Assembly: GCF_002744175.1 (NCBI RefSeq) | Contig: NZ_NKHF01000042.1 | Coordinates: forward strand, 1 to 64,000 | Direction: 5' to 3' | From: Pseudoalteromonas piscicida | GTDB lineage: Bacteria; Pseudomonadota; Gammaproteobacteria; Enterobacterales; Alteromonadaceae | Length of the DNA: 64,000 nt | In this document: positions 28,940 to 37,747 of the stretch, piece after piece | How the letters are laid out: each line of letters opens with the position of its first letter | Numbering within the stretch: the stretch's first letter is position 1 | Program-made: the position numbers and the translations under genes | The notes under the pieces: model-generated | Databases searched by the model: none | What the model was told of the DNA's origin: nothing | What the model saw: the letters and a program-made list of their open reading frames with translations, nothing else

Positions 28940-29629
28940 TTAGTTGCCTTGTTTAGCTCTAATACGCTCAAGAATATCATTGCTCTTTGGTGTTGAGCCG
29001 ATCCCAGCCTCAGCCATTTTGGCTTTAAGATCTGCACCGGTTGCAGCCGCTTCTAACTCTTTTGCAGCAGCCAACTGGTCCTGTCTGTCTTGCTGACGCT
29101 GTTTAATACGTTCAAGCGACTGACGCGCATTTACCATAGAAGACTCATTGGTGTTTAGGGTGCTGTTTACCGCCATCGTTGCTTTTTGCACGCTATCGGT
29201 TGTTTTCACCATGGTTAGTTGGCGCTGATTTTCTTTAATGGATTTCTCAGCTTCTTTAATCTGCTGCTTCAGCAAGATCACATGTTTACTAAATCCGTCT
29301 AACACTTGTTGATGCTCTGCGCGCTCATCTTCGAATTCACTGATTTTTTCAGCAATTTCTACCGCTAGAGCTTCATTGCCTTTCTCTAGTGCTTGACCAG
29401 CATAGTTTTCATGTTCGATGATGCTTTCTTCAAGTGCAGCAAGCTTACGCTTAGTCTGCATTTCTTTAGCCATCACCTCAGTTAAGTTCTTTTTCGCTGT
29501 TGCCAATGCGTTTTTAGCGTCGGCAATTTCTTGTTCAAAAATACGAATGCCATTGGCATCAACAATTGACTCACCAACTTCTCTAGCGCCACCACGAACA
29601 GCGGTAAATAATTTCTTTAAAATACTCAT
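28940..29629 (-). CDS. PspA/IM30 family protein (YjfJ-like)
   Basis: 229-residue, almost entirely coiled-coil protein of the PspA/Vipp1 (bacterial ESCRT-III-like) family, expected to bind and remodel the inner membrane. The N-terminus MSILKKLFTAVRGGAREVGE is amphipathic, followed by ANGIRIFEQEIADAKNALA and long heptad helices. The DUF2170 gene 15 nt upstream matches the yjfI-yjfJ order of E. coli, so this is the YjfJ branch rather than stress-induced PspA proper. GGAG lies 7 nt before the ATG. No PspBC or PspF is in the window. Confidence 0.85.
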   Translation of the reverse strand: MSILKKLFTAVRGGAREVGESIVDANGIRIFEQEIADAKNALATAKKNLTEVMAKEMQTKRKLAALEESIIEHENYAGQALEKGNEALAVEIAEKISEFEDERAEHQQVLDGFSKHVILLKQQIKEAEKSIKENQRQLTMVKTTDSVQKATMAVNSTLNTNESSMVNARQSLERIKQRQQDRQDQLAAAKELEAAATGADLKAKMAEAGIGSTPKSNDILERIRAKQGN

Positions 29630-29644
29630 TTCACAACTCCAATA

Positions 29645-30064
29645 TTAATCGTTCAAATACACTGTCACTGCATCTAATGCTTCAATTGCATTGTCTGCTA
29701 AGGTGACCAGTTCGTGCGTGATCTCATCAATTGAGGAGGAAACGGCTAGGGCACCAAATATCGCATACTGCTCATCAATTTTAGCAAACGCACTCAAAGG
29801 GATCGGCACATTCAGTTTTAGTAGTGCTTCATTTAACTCGTTAAGCAACTCTGGTTTTACCTCATTCTCTTTGAATAGGTAACTAATGCATACCAGCTGC
29901 TCTTCAGTTTGAGTCACAAAAATGGGTAATTCGTCATTTCCGTCAACAATCACTTGCAATACATCTTGCTCACCTTCATTGGTGATTAAGAAGGATTCGA
30001 AGTTAGCACCTTCAGTTTCAAATGATGCTAATTTGATTGATAGTTCATTTAATTCCATCTTCAT
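29645..30064 (-). CDS. DUF2170 family protein (YjfI-like)
   Basis: 139-residue cytosolic protein like E. coli YjfI: LPIFVTQTEEQLVCISYLF, PLSAFAKI, and the typical ending FGALAVSSSIDEITHELVTL. Function unknown, but conserved next to YjfJ-type PspA. It is the first gene after the palindromic operators at 30081-30127. The ATG at 30064 or that at 30058 could be the start; AAGG upstream fits the second slightly better. Confidence 0.8.
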   Translation of the reverse strand: MKMELNELSIKLASFETEGANFESFLITNEGEQDVLQVIVDGNDELPIFVTQTEEQLVCISYLFKENEVKPELLNELNEALLKLNVPIPLSAFAKIDEQYAIFGALAVSSSIDEITHELVTLADNAIEALDAVTVYLND

Positions 30065-30080
30065 TTACCTTTTTTGTTAT

Positions 30081-30127
30081 GACATATTATGTCTGAGTTA
30101 AGAGTTGCACGTAAGACATAATATGTC
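30081..30127. promoter_or_regulatory. Paired palindromic operators before DUF2170-PspA genes
   Basis: Two 13-bp perfect palindromes, GACATATTATGTC (30081-30093) and GACATAATATGTC (30115-30127), have centres 34 bp apart and are also reverse complements of one another. On the minus strand one contains TTGACA-like and the other CATAAT-like promoter sequence. This arrangement suits a dimeric repressor; alternatively the two could pair into one 13-bp RNA stem. Confidence 0.65.
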
Positions 30128-30139
30128 AATGGTCGTGCG

Positions 30140-31876
30140 CTAATTTTTATACAGCTCGTCTTCCGTTTGCCATGCTTGGCGGTAATAATCATATAGCCTA
30201 CCTGTTCCTAACTGGTTGACTTCAATATCTTTTGTTCCATCAAAAAAGCGGCTTGGGAAGGCGAAAGTCGCGAGTAAATATTCTTTATTTATCCAGTTAC
30301 TTGGAACGGGTAAAGATTCTACCGATTTGATTCGGGCGCTCGCAGGTTGCCCAGTTCTCGTTGCGATTGTCCATCCCCACTGACCAAAAGACGGAATATT
30401 TTGTTGGTATTGCTCCACATGGGTGAATCCAGCATGTTTTACCGTTTTTGCGATACTAATAAACGCCTTTTTGGCATGGTAAGGGGAGGTGGACTGAATA
30501 GCTAAGGCACCATCAGGCGCCAGTAATTGACGCACATGATTGTAAAAGTAATCGCTATACAGCTTGTTTAAGTCAGGGTGATTAGGATCGGGTAAGTCGA
30601 TAATAATCGTGTCAAATTGTCGGCCCTGATCAAGCATTTTTTCTACTTCTAGAAATGCATCTGCAACAATGACGCTTGCTCTGGGGTCGTTTAAGGCGTC
30701 GTTGTTTAGTTGGGTTAGTTTATTCGTAATATTGGGTCTAGCAGGGTAGGGTTGTCCTTGTAGCCCAAACAGAGATAATAGTTGCCCATCTAAATCAATT
30801 AAGGTGGCATGTTCCACTGGCCACTCAAGCACATCTCTAAGGGCGAGACCGTCACCGCCACCAATTATCAACACCTTTTCTCTACGGTTAGATGCCAGCA
30901 TTGCTGGGTAGACGAGCATGGTGTGATAGATCTGTTCATCAACGGATGAAAACTGTAATCGACCATTTAAAAATAAATCGTTGATTGGCATCGGCTGAGT
31001 GCGGCTTAATCGTTCGGTGATCACAACATGTTGATATTTGGTTGATTCTGAGTAGATCACTTTGTCTTTATAGAGCACGTTACTTAGGTCTTTCATCCAC
31101 AGAGAGCCATTACTCAAGATAACGAAAAAAATTCCCAATAGAACAAAGTGACAGGCGAATAATAACTTAGCTAAACGGACATGGGAGTGATAGCGCCACA
31201 GGAAGATAAGTCCTGCAATAATATTAAATAGAGCAGTCCACGCCGCTGCTTGCATTATTGGTAGCGCAAGCATAATTGTGACCCAGATAGCTGCGCCAAC
31301 ACCGGCACCAATATAATCGGCACCATAAATAGTACCCGCATTATTTTCAAGGAAGCGTCCATATACCTGTTGGCGGATCCGCGCGATTAGCGGAATTTCC
31401 ATGCCAATGAGAATACCTAAAATAAGGCCGAAAACATAAGGAAGAAACCGTGCAAATTCCTGTAATTGCGCAAAGGGCATACCATCTAATACGCTATCAG
31501 GAGGTAAACTGTAGAGGCTAGAAAGCGTGTGGGGCAAAGTGTAGGTAAGGGCAATCACACTGGCTATTACCAAAATACTACTCATACCCAGCAGCGCAAT
31601 TAAGCTCTCAAGCCATGCAAAAGCAGTAAAGGGGTCTTTAAACCAACGCGCTAAAAATGCGCCAATGCCCATGGCCACGATCATCGTGCCTATCATGGCG
31701 TAAATTGCGCTCTCTACCGAGCCCAAAACGCGTCCTGCATAGTGGGAGAGTAAATATTCGTAGATTAGGCCACAACCGGCCAAAATGGCCATAACGCCAA
31801 TAAGTAGGGTGTCGTGACCGAACAACGACCAGTTGCCGGTCACTCTTGCAGAAGTTTGTGGTGCTGATACGCTCAA
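30140..31876 (-). CDS. Membrane-fused polyamine aminopropyltransferase (SpeE-like)
   Basis: 578 residues: an N-terminal membrane half with about seven helices (25-265) joined to a C-terminal spermidine-synthase-like Rossmann domain (about 285-520). The nucleotide-binding loop VLIIGGGDGLALRDVLEW, the acidic ATLIDLDGQL and the active-site-like IIIDLPDPNHPDLNKLYS are visible; LPDP replaces the usual STDP. Family knowledge suggests transfer of aminopropyl groups from decarboxylated SAM, but the acceptor of the membrane-fused type is not established. Start is TTG, 3 nt after the DUF350 stop. It is embedded with PspA, DUF2170 and DUF350. Confidence 0.85.
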   Translation of the reverse strand: MSVSAPQTSARVTGNWSLFGHDTLLIGVMAILAGCGLIYEYLLSHYAGRVLGSVESAIYAMIGTMIVAMGIGAFLARWFKDPFTAFAWLESLIALLGMSSILVIASVIALTYTLPHTLSSLYSLPPDSVLDGMPFAQLQEFARFLPYVFGLILGILIGMEIPLIARIRQQVYGRFLENNAGTIYGADYIGAGVGAAIWVTIMLALPIMQAAAWTALFNIIAGLIFLWRYHSHVRLAKLLFACHFVLLGIFFVILSNGSLWMKDLSNVLYKDKVIYSESTKYQHVVITERLSRTQPMPINDLFLNGRLQFSSVDEQIYHTMLVYPAMLASNRREKVLIIGGGDGLALRDVLEWPVEHATLIDLDGQLLSLFGLQGQPYPARPNITNKLTQLNNDALNDPRASVIVADAFLEVEKMLDQGRQFDTIIIDLPDPNHPDLNKLYSDYFYNHVRQLLAPDGALAIQSTSPYHAKKAFISIAKTVKHAGFTHVEQYQQNIPSFGQWGWTIATRTGQPASARIKSVESLPVPSNWINKEYLLATFAFPSRFFDGTKDIEVNQLGTGRLYDYYRQAWQTEDELYKN

Positions 31877-31879
31877 GGG

Positions 31880-32779
31880 TTACGCACCTAACAAACTTGC
31901 CATAGTCGTACCAATCGCAAAAGAGAGGGCGGCCGAGATTGCGGCAACACCAACATTCTTTTGTCTGTTCACTTCATCAGAAATATCTTTACCTGCCAGA
32001 ATAATTTTTATCATTACAAGGTGTAAGATGATGAACAGAATAATGCTACCAAGCGCAGCAATACTCCAATACAGTAAACTCGAGATGATATTGTCAGCCA
32101 CATAAGGCGCTAAACCCGACGCTGCTGTCAATGCCAGTGCTGAGCCGATTAAAAAGCCCGCATAGCGGATCCCAACTGCGATATTGTTGTCTTTGATTGC
32201 TTGCTGTAAACAGTCGCCGCTTTTGTTCGTGCGCTTAAATAATTGCACTCGGTATTGGCTTACAAGCAGCATACAAATATTACCAATAATAAAGGCTGCA
32301 ACTACAATCGGTAAACCATACCAGCCCTCAGTTAGCACCCAAAGTAAAGCGGAGCGGATCACAATGGCAACACTCACCACATGGCCAAAATCAATCAGCG
32401 CTGAGGTAACATTACCTTTTATGATTTCGTCATGTAGGTTCACCTTGCGCAGTGCGACTTTGTCTTGGAAGAAGTGGCCAAGTTTAATAAGGACGATACC
32501 TACGATGCCATAGCCCGCCATTTGTAGCGCTTCTTGAGCCAAAGAGCTGGCAAAAGCACCACTTGAAATACCCGAAATCACGATGGCTAAGCCTGCCAAG
32601 CCGCCAGCAAAACTGAGGCCAAATGCAAAGTTGTCTTTTTCTGTGATTTCATCGTTTGCGTGAAGGTTGGATACCCAACCTTTGATGTATTTTAAGCTAA
32701 CAAATAACGCGACGATCACCGCCATATCTATTAGCAATGCTTGAAAAGTCCAAGCTGTTAATCCGTTAAATTGGTACAT
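31880..32779 (-). CDS. Tandem DUF350 membrane protein (YjfL-like)
   Basis: 299-residue inner-membrane protein with about eight helices, built as two DUF350 repeats: NFAFGLSFAGGLAGLAIVIS in the first half corresponds to NIAVGIRYAGFLIGSALALT in the second. Function unknown; E. coli YjfL is a single-repeat relative beside yjfJ. GGAG lies 7 nt before the ATG. It is followed after 3 nt by the aminopropyltransferase, so they are very likely co-translated. Confidence 0.82.
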   Translation of the reverse strand: MYQFNGLTAWTFQALLIDMAVIVALFVSLKYIKGWVSNLHANDEITEKDNFAFGLSFAGGLAGLAIVISGISSGAFASSLAQEALQMAGYGIVGIVLIKLGHFFQDKVALRKVNLHDEIIKGNVTSALIDFGHVVSVAIVIRSALLWVLTEGWYGLPIVVAAFIIGNICMLLVSQYRVQLFKRTNKSGDCLQQAIKDNNIAVGIRYAGFLIGSALALTAASGLAPYVADNIISSLLYWSIAALGSIILFIILHLVMIKIILAGKDISDEVNRQKNVGVAAISAALSFAIGTTMASLLGA

Positions 32780-32802
32780 GTGTTAACTCCGCTATATATG
32801 CG

Positions 32803-33741
32803 CTATTTACCCCGGCTTACGCCACGGGAGGTTCTACTTGAGCTATTGCGAACTGAGCCGTAGCTTGATGTTCTAGAGTAGCTGCTTCGGGTTACTGCAG
32901 ATGGAGTGTAGCTACTTCGGCTTAACCCTGAAGCGACAGACTTTTTCTTAGCATAGGGGCTGGTAAATTGCTTGCCCTGACGCTGGTACGATTGTCGCGT
33001 ACGCTTGGCGAGGTCGGTCTGGCGTTTGTAGCTTTTATAGCTGGTATATCTATGACGACCATAGTCACTGTAGTAACTGTATCTTCGGTGCTTACTCCAG
33101 CGGCCATATTCTACATCCCCGACAATATCGCCAAGCATGCGATACATGCCGTACCACATCCAAAAGCTAGTGCCGTTAGCGTTCGTTTGCCATTCACCGT
33201 AGTTTGCATTGCCGACCAGTTGATTACCGACACCGGTTTCACCGTTAGCAGTTTGCTCTGCCCGTTGGCTGACTGCACCCACTCGGGCCAGTTTGCCATC
33301 CGACATATCGGCTAAAACATTGATGGGATCCGTCAGCGCGTCATTAAACAAGCTGATTGACGCTGCTTCTTTTAGCAAGATCGCTTGGTTGATAATGTCG
33401 TTACTATTCATGTTAGGAGCGGGGGACTTGAGGGACTGATATCGAGTTAATAAACTCTGATACAAGGTGCCACTACTTGTTGCGTCTTGGGCAATAATTT
33501 GCGCAATTTCGCTGAGTTGAGGTTTTTGCTGACTAAGTACTTTGCCATACTCAGTCAAAAGGTTGGCATTTCTTACCTGCTTTTTATCAAGTGCTGTCCC
33601 CAGTGTGTTAATTGCTGTTGAAGCTTCTTGAAGTGTATGTGTAATGGTTTGCTGGATGCGTTCTTCTTTCGATTCGCACCCAAGCATTAGGCTCAAAACA
33701 CACAGTAGGCTAACCAGTTTCCAAATTCTAAAGTTGGACAT
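32803..33741 (-). CDS. Lipoprotein with an Arg/Ser/Tyr-rich tail
   Basis: 312 residues. A lipobox (SLMLGCES) ends the signal peptide, so it should be a lipoprotein. A helical periplasmic region follows (about 25-165), then a middle part rich in Trp, Tyr and Gly (YGEWQTNANGTSFWMWYGMY), then about 100 residues dominated by Arg, Ser, Tyr and Lys with many RSSY-type repeats. No named family recognised; it heads the DUF350-aminopropyltransferase operon with 23 nt to the next gene. The cationic tail could bind anionic surface polymers or nucleic acid (inference). Confidence 0.7.
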   Translation of the reverse strand: MSNFRIWKLVSLLCVLSLMLGCESKEERIQQTITHTLQEASTAINTLGTALDKKQVRNANLLTEYGKVLSQQKPQLSEIAQIIAQDATSSGTLYQSLLTRYQSLKSPAPNMNSNDIINQAILLKEAASISLFNDALTDPINVLADMSDGKLARVGAVSQRAEQTANGETGVGNQLVGNANYGEWQTNANGTSFWMWYGMYRMLGDIVGDVEYGRWSKHRRYSYYSDYGRHRYTSYKSYKRQTDLAKRTRQSYQRQGKQFTSPYAKKKSVASGLSRSSYTPSAVTRSSYSRTSSYGSVRNSSSRTSRGVSRGK

Positions 33742-34110
33742 TCATTGTCACCTAATCTACCTTGACCATTCAGTTAAATGTGCTGTTTTATTGAGCTTAA
33801 GTCAACTCAAACGTGCCATATTTGGCATGTTAAAGAGGCTTAAATTGTAACAATAAATCAGTCTAAAGAGTTATTACCCATTCACCTTAACACTTGCTTT
33901 GGCATAAACCACAGACGTTAGGTGGGTTGGACTAATAATAGAGTTTATTCATATAGAAGTTGCACTCGTATGAATGCAACTATCACCACAGCATCAATAT
34001 AAATCTATAGATGCTACAAGGCTAATACCAAATGTATTAAGTAAATGAACTATTTCATCCTTTAAATTGATTAGAGAATTAATTCAATTGGTATAATACA
34101 CCTATACACC
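33742..34110. other. Noncoding region with a palindromic element
   Basis: No gene was found. It holds the likely promoter of the lipoprotein operon and the inverted-repeat element at 34023-34097. The rest is AT-rich without recognisable structure. Confidence 0.5.
34023..34097. repeat. Miniature inverted-repeat-like element
   Basis: A segment of about 75 bp begins TAATACCAA and ends TTAATTCAATTGGTATAATA, so its ends are inverted copies of the palindrome seen at 40159-40190, with an unrelated AT-rich middle. It lies after the spo0M-like gene. Confidence 0.5.
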
Positions 34111-34893
34111 TTAGCAGTTTGCCTCGAGGATGTCATAGATAGCGTCCGCTAATTCCTCGATGTCTTCTTCGTCAATCACTAATCTGGCTTTTGACTCATC
34201 AAGGTCGAGCGCTTCTGCAAAGAAGCCTTTGAAGCCACGAGCTTTACGATCGATTTCAAAGATGACCTCAAGTTGTTCACCACGATTAAAGAACACCACT
34301 TCCACTTCGTCAAAGCGACCATGAAAGTCACCTGCTATTGTTTTAAACTCTAATTCTTGTACAAATGGAAGACGTGAGAATGATACCTCGTCAATGCCTT
34401 CACAATCAGATTCATAGAGTTTAAAGCCAAGGGCTTCTATCGCGTCGATAACCGCCTGTTGTAGCGCATTAGGAACGATGTGCAAATAATCCCTATCTGA
34501 TTTATCCAGCGCCATATCAATATCGAGATTAGTGGCAATCCAAGTTTTCGATTGTCCCACGGTCAGAGGGGTTTCTTCAGCTAGCTCCAGTGCAAATGGA
34601 ATTTGCTTTTCATCGCCAGGTTCAATAGTGAACTGCTCATTGATATGAAACGCAGCTAGGGTATGGTTTTTGGTGACGGTGATCGTCTCTCCTTCACTGT
34701 CTTCTTTTTCAACGGTGTAGTTACACATTACCTTAAGATCTATCTTGTTGATCTCTTGAGCAACTTTTCCACCTTTGATAATAACCGTTCCAGAAATTTC
34801 TTCGCCAGGGAAGGCTTGATGATGATCTAAAATGGTATCTACTTTTGCTGCACCGATACCAACCGCGCCAAGGGCTTTTTTGAAAAAAGACAT
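34111..34893 (-). CDS. Sporulation-control Spo0M family protein
   Basis: 260-residue protein of the SpoOM (arrestin-like) family: MSFFKKALGAVGIGAAKVDT then FPGEEISGTVIIKGGKVAQE, with beta-rich first half and an acidic tail (DEEDIEELADAIYDILEA). In non-sporulating bacteria the role is unknown; the family recurs beside PspA/DUF350 clusters and may act on membranes or cytoskeleton (inference). Start at 34893, six bases after AAGG; an ATG two codons earlier abuts that site. It is upstream of and co-oriented with the lipoprotein operon, 369 nt away. Confidence 0.85.
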   Translation of the reverse strand: MSFFKKALGAVGIGAAKVDTILDHHQAFPGEEISGTVIIKGGKVAQEINKIDLKVMCNYTVEKEDSEGETITVTKNHTLAAFHINEQFTIEPGDEKQIPFALELAEETPLTVGQSKTWIATNLDIDMALDKSDRDYLHIVPNALQQAVIDAIEALGFKLYESDCEGIDEVSFSRLPFVQELEFKTIAGDFHGRFDEVEVVFFNRGEQLEVIFEIDRKARGFKGFFAEALDLDESKARLVIDEEDIEELADAIYDILEANC

Positions 34894-35148
34894 ATTCATC
34901 CTTATTTATGTTGTGACCTTCCATCATGGAAAGTGTTGCCGTGTCGATTATAGGAATTATTATTGATTCGTCAATGGCTTTCCTTACACAAGCGCAATGC
35001 TTTGAAAATAATTTTTTATGATTTACTCAGTTATTAATCATAATTCGAAAAATTGGTATATTCTTTTTATAAAGATAGCCTTAAACGAGCTTAGTTCATT
35101 AGCATGTACCCAGTAGTTATATTCAAGCTTATAGGATGGTGGAACAAA

Positions 35149-36108
35149 ATGTTGCATGGCCTAATGATACCGGAGCGCCGTGCTTCCTATCCAGCGTCCG
35201 CTGTGCAGCCAAGCTATGAAGAGCTAGCATCAACATTAAGCGCAATGCCGGATCTGATGTTTGAGTTGGACGAACAAGGCCGTCATTGGGATGCCAGAAT
35301 ACTACGCCCCGAATTACTTGTTGCGCCGGCCGAACAGCTCATTGGACATACCGTTGCTGAGGTGATGCCTGAGGCTGCGGCTAACACTGTGATGCAAGCG
35401 CTTAAAGACGCGAAACAAAACGGTTACTGTCATGGCTGTCATATTCATTTACCCACAGCCATAGGTGAGCGTTGGTTTGAAATATCAATTGCACGTAAAG
35501 TGGTAAACCCAGATGAACCCCATGAGTTGACACGTTTTATTGTGCTTTCTCGTGATATTAACGAGCGCAAATTAGAGTATCTAGAAGCTGAAAAGCTTGC
35601 TTATCATGACCAACTGACAGGACTTCCTAACCGACATATTCTCCATCATGGTTTGATGGATAAGCTTTTTACTCAACAACAAAGAGGCTGCTACAGCGCA
35701 GTATTATTTTTAGATCTAGATGATTTTAAACAGGTCAATGATTCCTATGGTCATCATACGGGAGACTTACTGCTTAAGGCCGTTTCATTGCGGTTAAGCG
35801 CCTCAGTAAGGCAAGATGATGCGGTGATCCGTTGGGGGGGCGATGAGTTTATCATTATTATTACTCACCTTTCTCCCAAGCTGCAAGACGCTGAGCTTCA
35901 AGTTGCGACGATTTGTCAGCAAATAATAGACAAAATAGATAAACCTTACTTGCTTGAGGAACAAAAAGTATCATGCAAAATCAGTATCGGTGCTTGCCTG
36001 TTTAACAACCTCGATGTTGGCATCGAAACTGTTGTCCAATGTGCAGACGCGGCAATGTATCAAGCAAAGCAATCAAACCACGAAAAGTATGCGTTTCACG
36101 TCAGTTAA
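35149..36108 (+). CDS. PAS-GGDEF diguanylate cyclase
   Basis: 319-residue signalling protein making cyclic di-GMP. A PAS domain (about 15-145, MPDLMFELDEQGRHWDAR ... FIVLSRDINERK) precedes a GGDEF domain (about 155-315) with an intact active site RWGGDEF and an RxxD inhibitory site (RQDD) five residues before it, so product feedback is expected. No membrane helix, hence cytosolic. The frame is open from 35104; I chose the ATG at 35149 because GGTGGA lies just upstream, but the longer form is possible. Confidence 0.88.
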   Translation: MLHGLMIPERRASYPASAVQPSYEELASTLSAMPDLMFELDEQGRHWDARILRPELLVAPAEQLIGHTVAEVMPEAAANTVMQALKDAKQNGYCHGCHIHLPTAIGERWFEISIARKVVNPDEPHELTRFIVLSRDINERKLEYLEAEKLAYHDQLTGLPNRHILHHGLMDKLFTQQQRGCYSAVLFLDLDDFKQVNDSYGHHTGDLLLKAVSLRLSASVRQDDAVIRWGGDEFIIIITHLSPKLQDAELQVATICQQIIDKIDKPYLLEEQKVSCKISIGACLFNNLDVGIETVVQCADAAMYQAKQSNHEKYAFHVS

Positions 36109-36205
36109 TAACAGGGCGTGTTTATTATCATCACAGTGGAAATTCATCTGACAATAGCGCCAATCATGATACACTTCGCGACTTTTCAGCAGTTCGAGGT
36201 AGAGA

Positions 36206-37564
36206 ATGAAAGTCGGGTTTGATTACGGAAGTTCCAATTGTGCGATGGGTGTCATGCAAAATGGGGAAGTAGACTTACTGCGCCTTGAACAAGATAAAGC
36301 TTATCTGCCCTCCACTATGTATGCGATGCACAATGCGTTGATCCCTACTTTTGTTAATCGTCACCTTAATGGCGCGGATGTCGATTACACACAATCTCGT
36401 CAAGGTTTACTCAATGTCGCTCAGCAGGCGAAACGAGATTTAGACCTTACCCCACAAGAAACGGGGGTATTTTTCGGCCAACAGGCGATCAGTGAATATA
36501 TCGAGTTCCCCGAAGAAGGCTTCTTCGTAAAGTCGCCAAAGTCTTTCTTTGGTGCGGTTGGACTTAAGCCCCAACAAATCGCATTTTTTGAAGACATCGC
36601 TGCGGCCATGATGATTGAAATAAAACATCGGGCTGAGTCGCAACTACAACAAACCATCACAGATACGGTAATAGGCCGACCGGTTAACTTCCAGTCTGTA
36701 GGCGGTGAAGAAAGTAACCAGCAAGCTATCAGTATTCTAACTACAGCTGCAAAGCGAGCCGGGTTCAAGGAGGTAGACTTCCTATTTGAGCCATTGGCCG
36801 CTGGGATTGAATACGAAAGCCGCCTTACCCAAGATAAATTAGTATTGGTGGTCGATATTGGCGGTGGTACGAGCGACTGTTCGTTTGTACGTATGGGGCC
36901 GAGCTTTCGCAATAACAGTCAACGACAGCAAGACTTCTTGGCGCATACAGGCAAACGTGTTGGTGGTAATGACTTAGATATTGCCTTGGCATATCATCAA
37001 CTCATGCCGTTGTGTGGCCTAGGTTCCACCCTGGGCTCAGGGTTGCCAATGCCAAGCCAGTTATATTGGCAGGCATGTAAAATCAACGACATCCAATCTC
37101 AGTTAGACTTTTACAGCGACAAACTAACCCGTGAATTACAAAGTATGTTACGGGATGTGGCTGAGCCCGATAAACTGGCGAGATTGCTCTGTATTCAGCA
37201 AAACAAATTGACTCATCAAGTGGTGCGTGAAGGTGAGCTTGGCAAAATCGCGTTGTCTGAACAGGCTCAGTTTAATGCCGATCTGGGTTTTATTGAGCCC
37301 CACTTAGCACAAACGTTTACGCAGCAGGATTTTGCCGATTCCGTGATGTCGAACCTAGAACAAATGGGGGCGCTTGCCAAAGAAGCCATCAACCAAGCAG
37401 GGGCTAAGCCTGATGTGATTTATTTAACTGGTGGTAGTGCGCAGTCTCCTTTGCTAAAGGCTACATTGGCACAGCAAATTGGAGATATCGACATGGTCAA
37501 TGGTGATAACTTCGGTAGTGTTACCGCTGGCTTAACTAAGTGGGCGGACAAGATATTTAACTAA
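36206..37564 (+). CDS. yegD: Hsp70-like molecular chaperone YegD
   Basis: 452-residue protein of the actin/Hsp70 ATPase fold lacking the usual Hsp70 substrate-binding domain. Nucleotide-binding motifs are GFDYGSSNCAMGVM at the N-terminus, VVDIGGGTSDCS, and YLTGGSAQSP; WFVKSPKSFLGA-like FFVKSPKSFFGAVG is typical of YegD. Length close to E. coli YegD (450). Cellular role unproven. AGGTAGAG precedes the ATG; transcribed alone. Confidence 0.93.
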   Translation: MKVGFDYGSSNCAMGVMQNGEVDLLRLEQDKAYLPSTMYAMHNALIPTFVNRHLNGADVDYTQSRQGLLNVAQQAKRDLDLTPQETGVFFGQQAISEYIEFPEEGFFVKSPKSFFGAVGLKPQQIAFFEDIAAAMMIEIKHRAESQLQQTITDTVIGRPVNFQSVGGEESNQQAISILTTAAKRAGFKEVDFLFEPLAAGIEYESRLTQDKLVLVVDIGGGTSDCSFVRMGPSFRNNSQRQQDFLAHTGKRVGGNDLDIALAYHQLMPLCGLGSTLGSGLPMPSQLYWQACKINDIQSQLDFYSDKLTRELQSMLRDVAEPDKLARLLCIQQNKLTHQVVREGELGKIALSEQAQFNADLGFIEPHLAQTFTQQDFADSVMSNLEQMGALAKEAINQAGAKPDVIYLTGGSAQSPLLKATLAQQIGDIDMVNGDNFGSVTAGLTKWADKIFN

Positions 37565-37708
37565 CCTGAGGTTTGGGTAAATAATGCGCCAACTCAGCGT
37601 TTTTAAAATCACCTTAAAGTATTTTCTGATCTAGCCAGAGCGCTTTGGGGGGAGCACCGCTTGTGCATCTTGCTCTCGTTCAGGTTAACTAGCCTTACTT
37701 ATAATCAA

Positions 37709-37731
37709 AGAAGCGGTAATAAGCCGCTTCT
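37709..37731 (-). terminator. Terminator after mgsA
   Basis: AGAAGCGG and CCGCTTCT (37709-37716/37724-37731) form an 8-bp stem with a 7-nt loop; TTTGATTAT follows on the minus strand. It lies 17 nt after the mgsA stop. Confidence 0.6.
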
Positions 37732-37747
37732 CCTTAGTGCGATTGTA

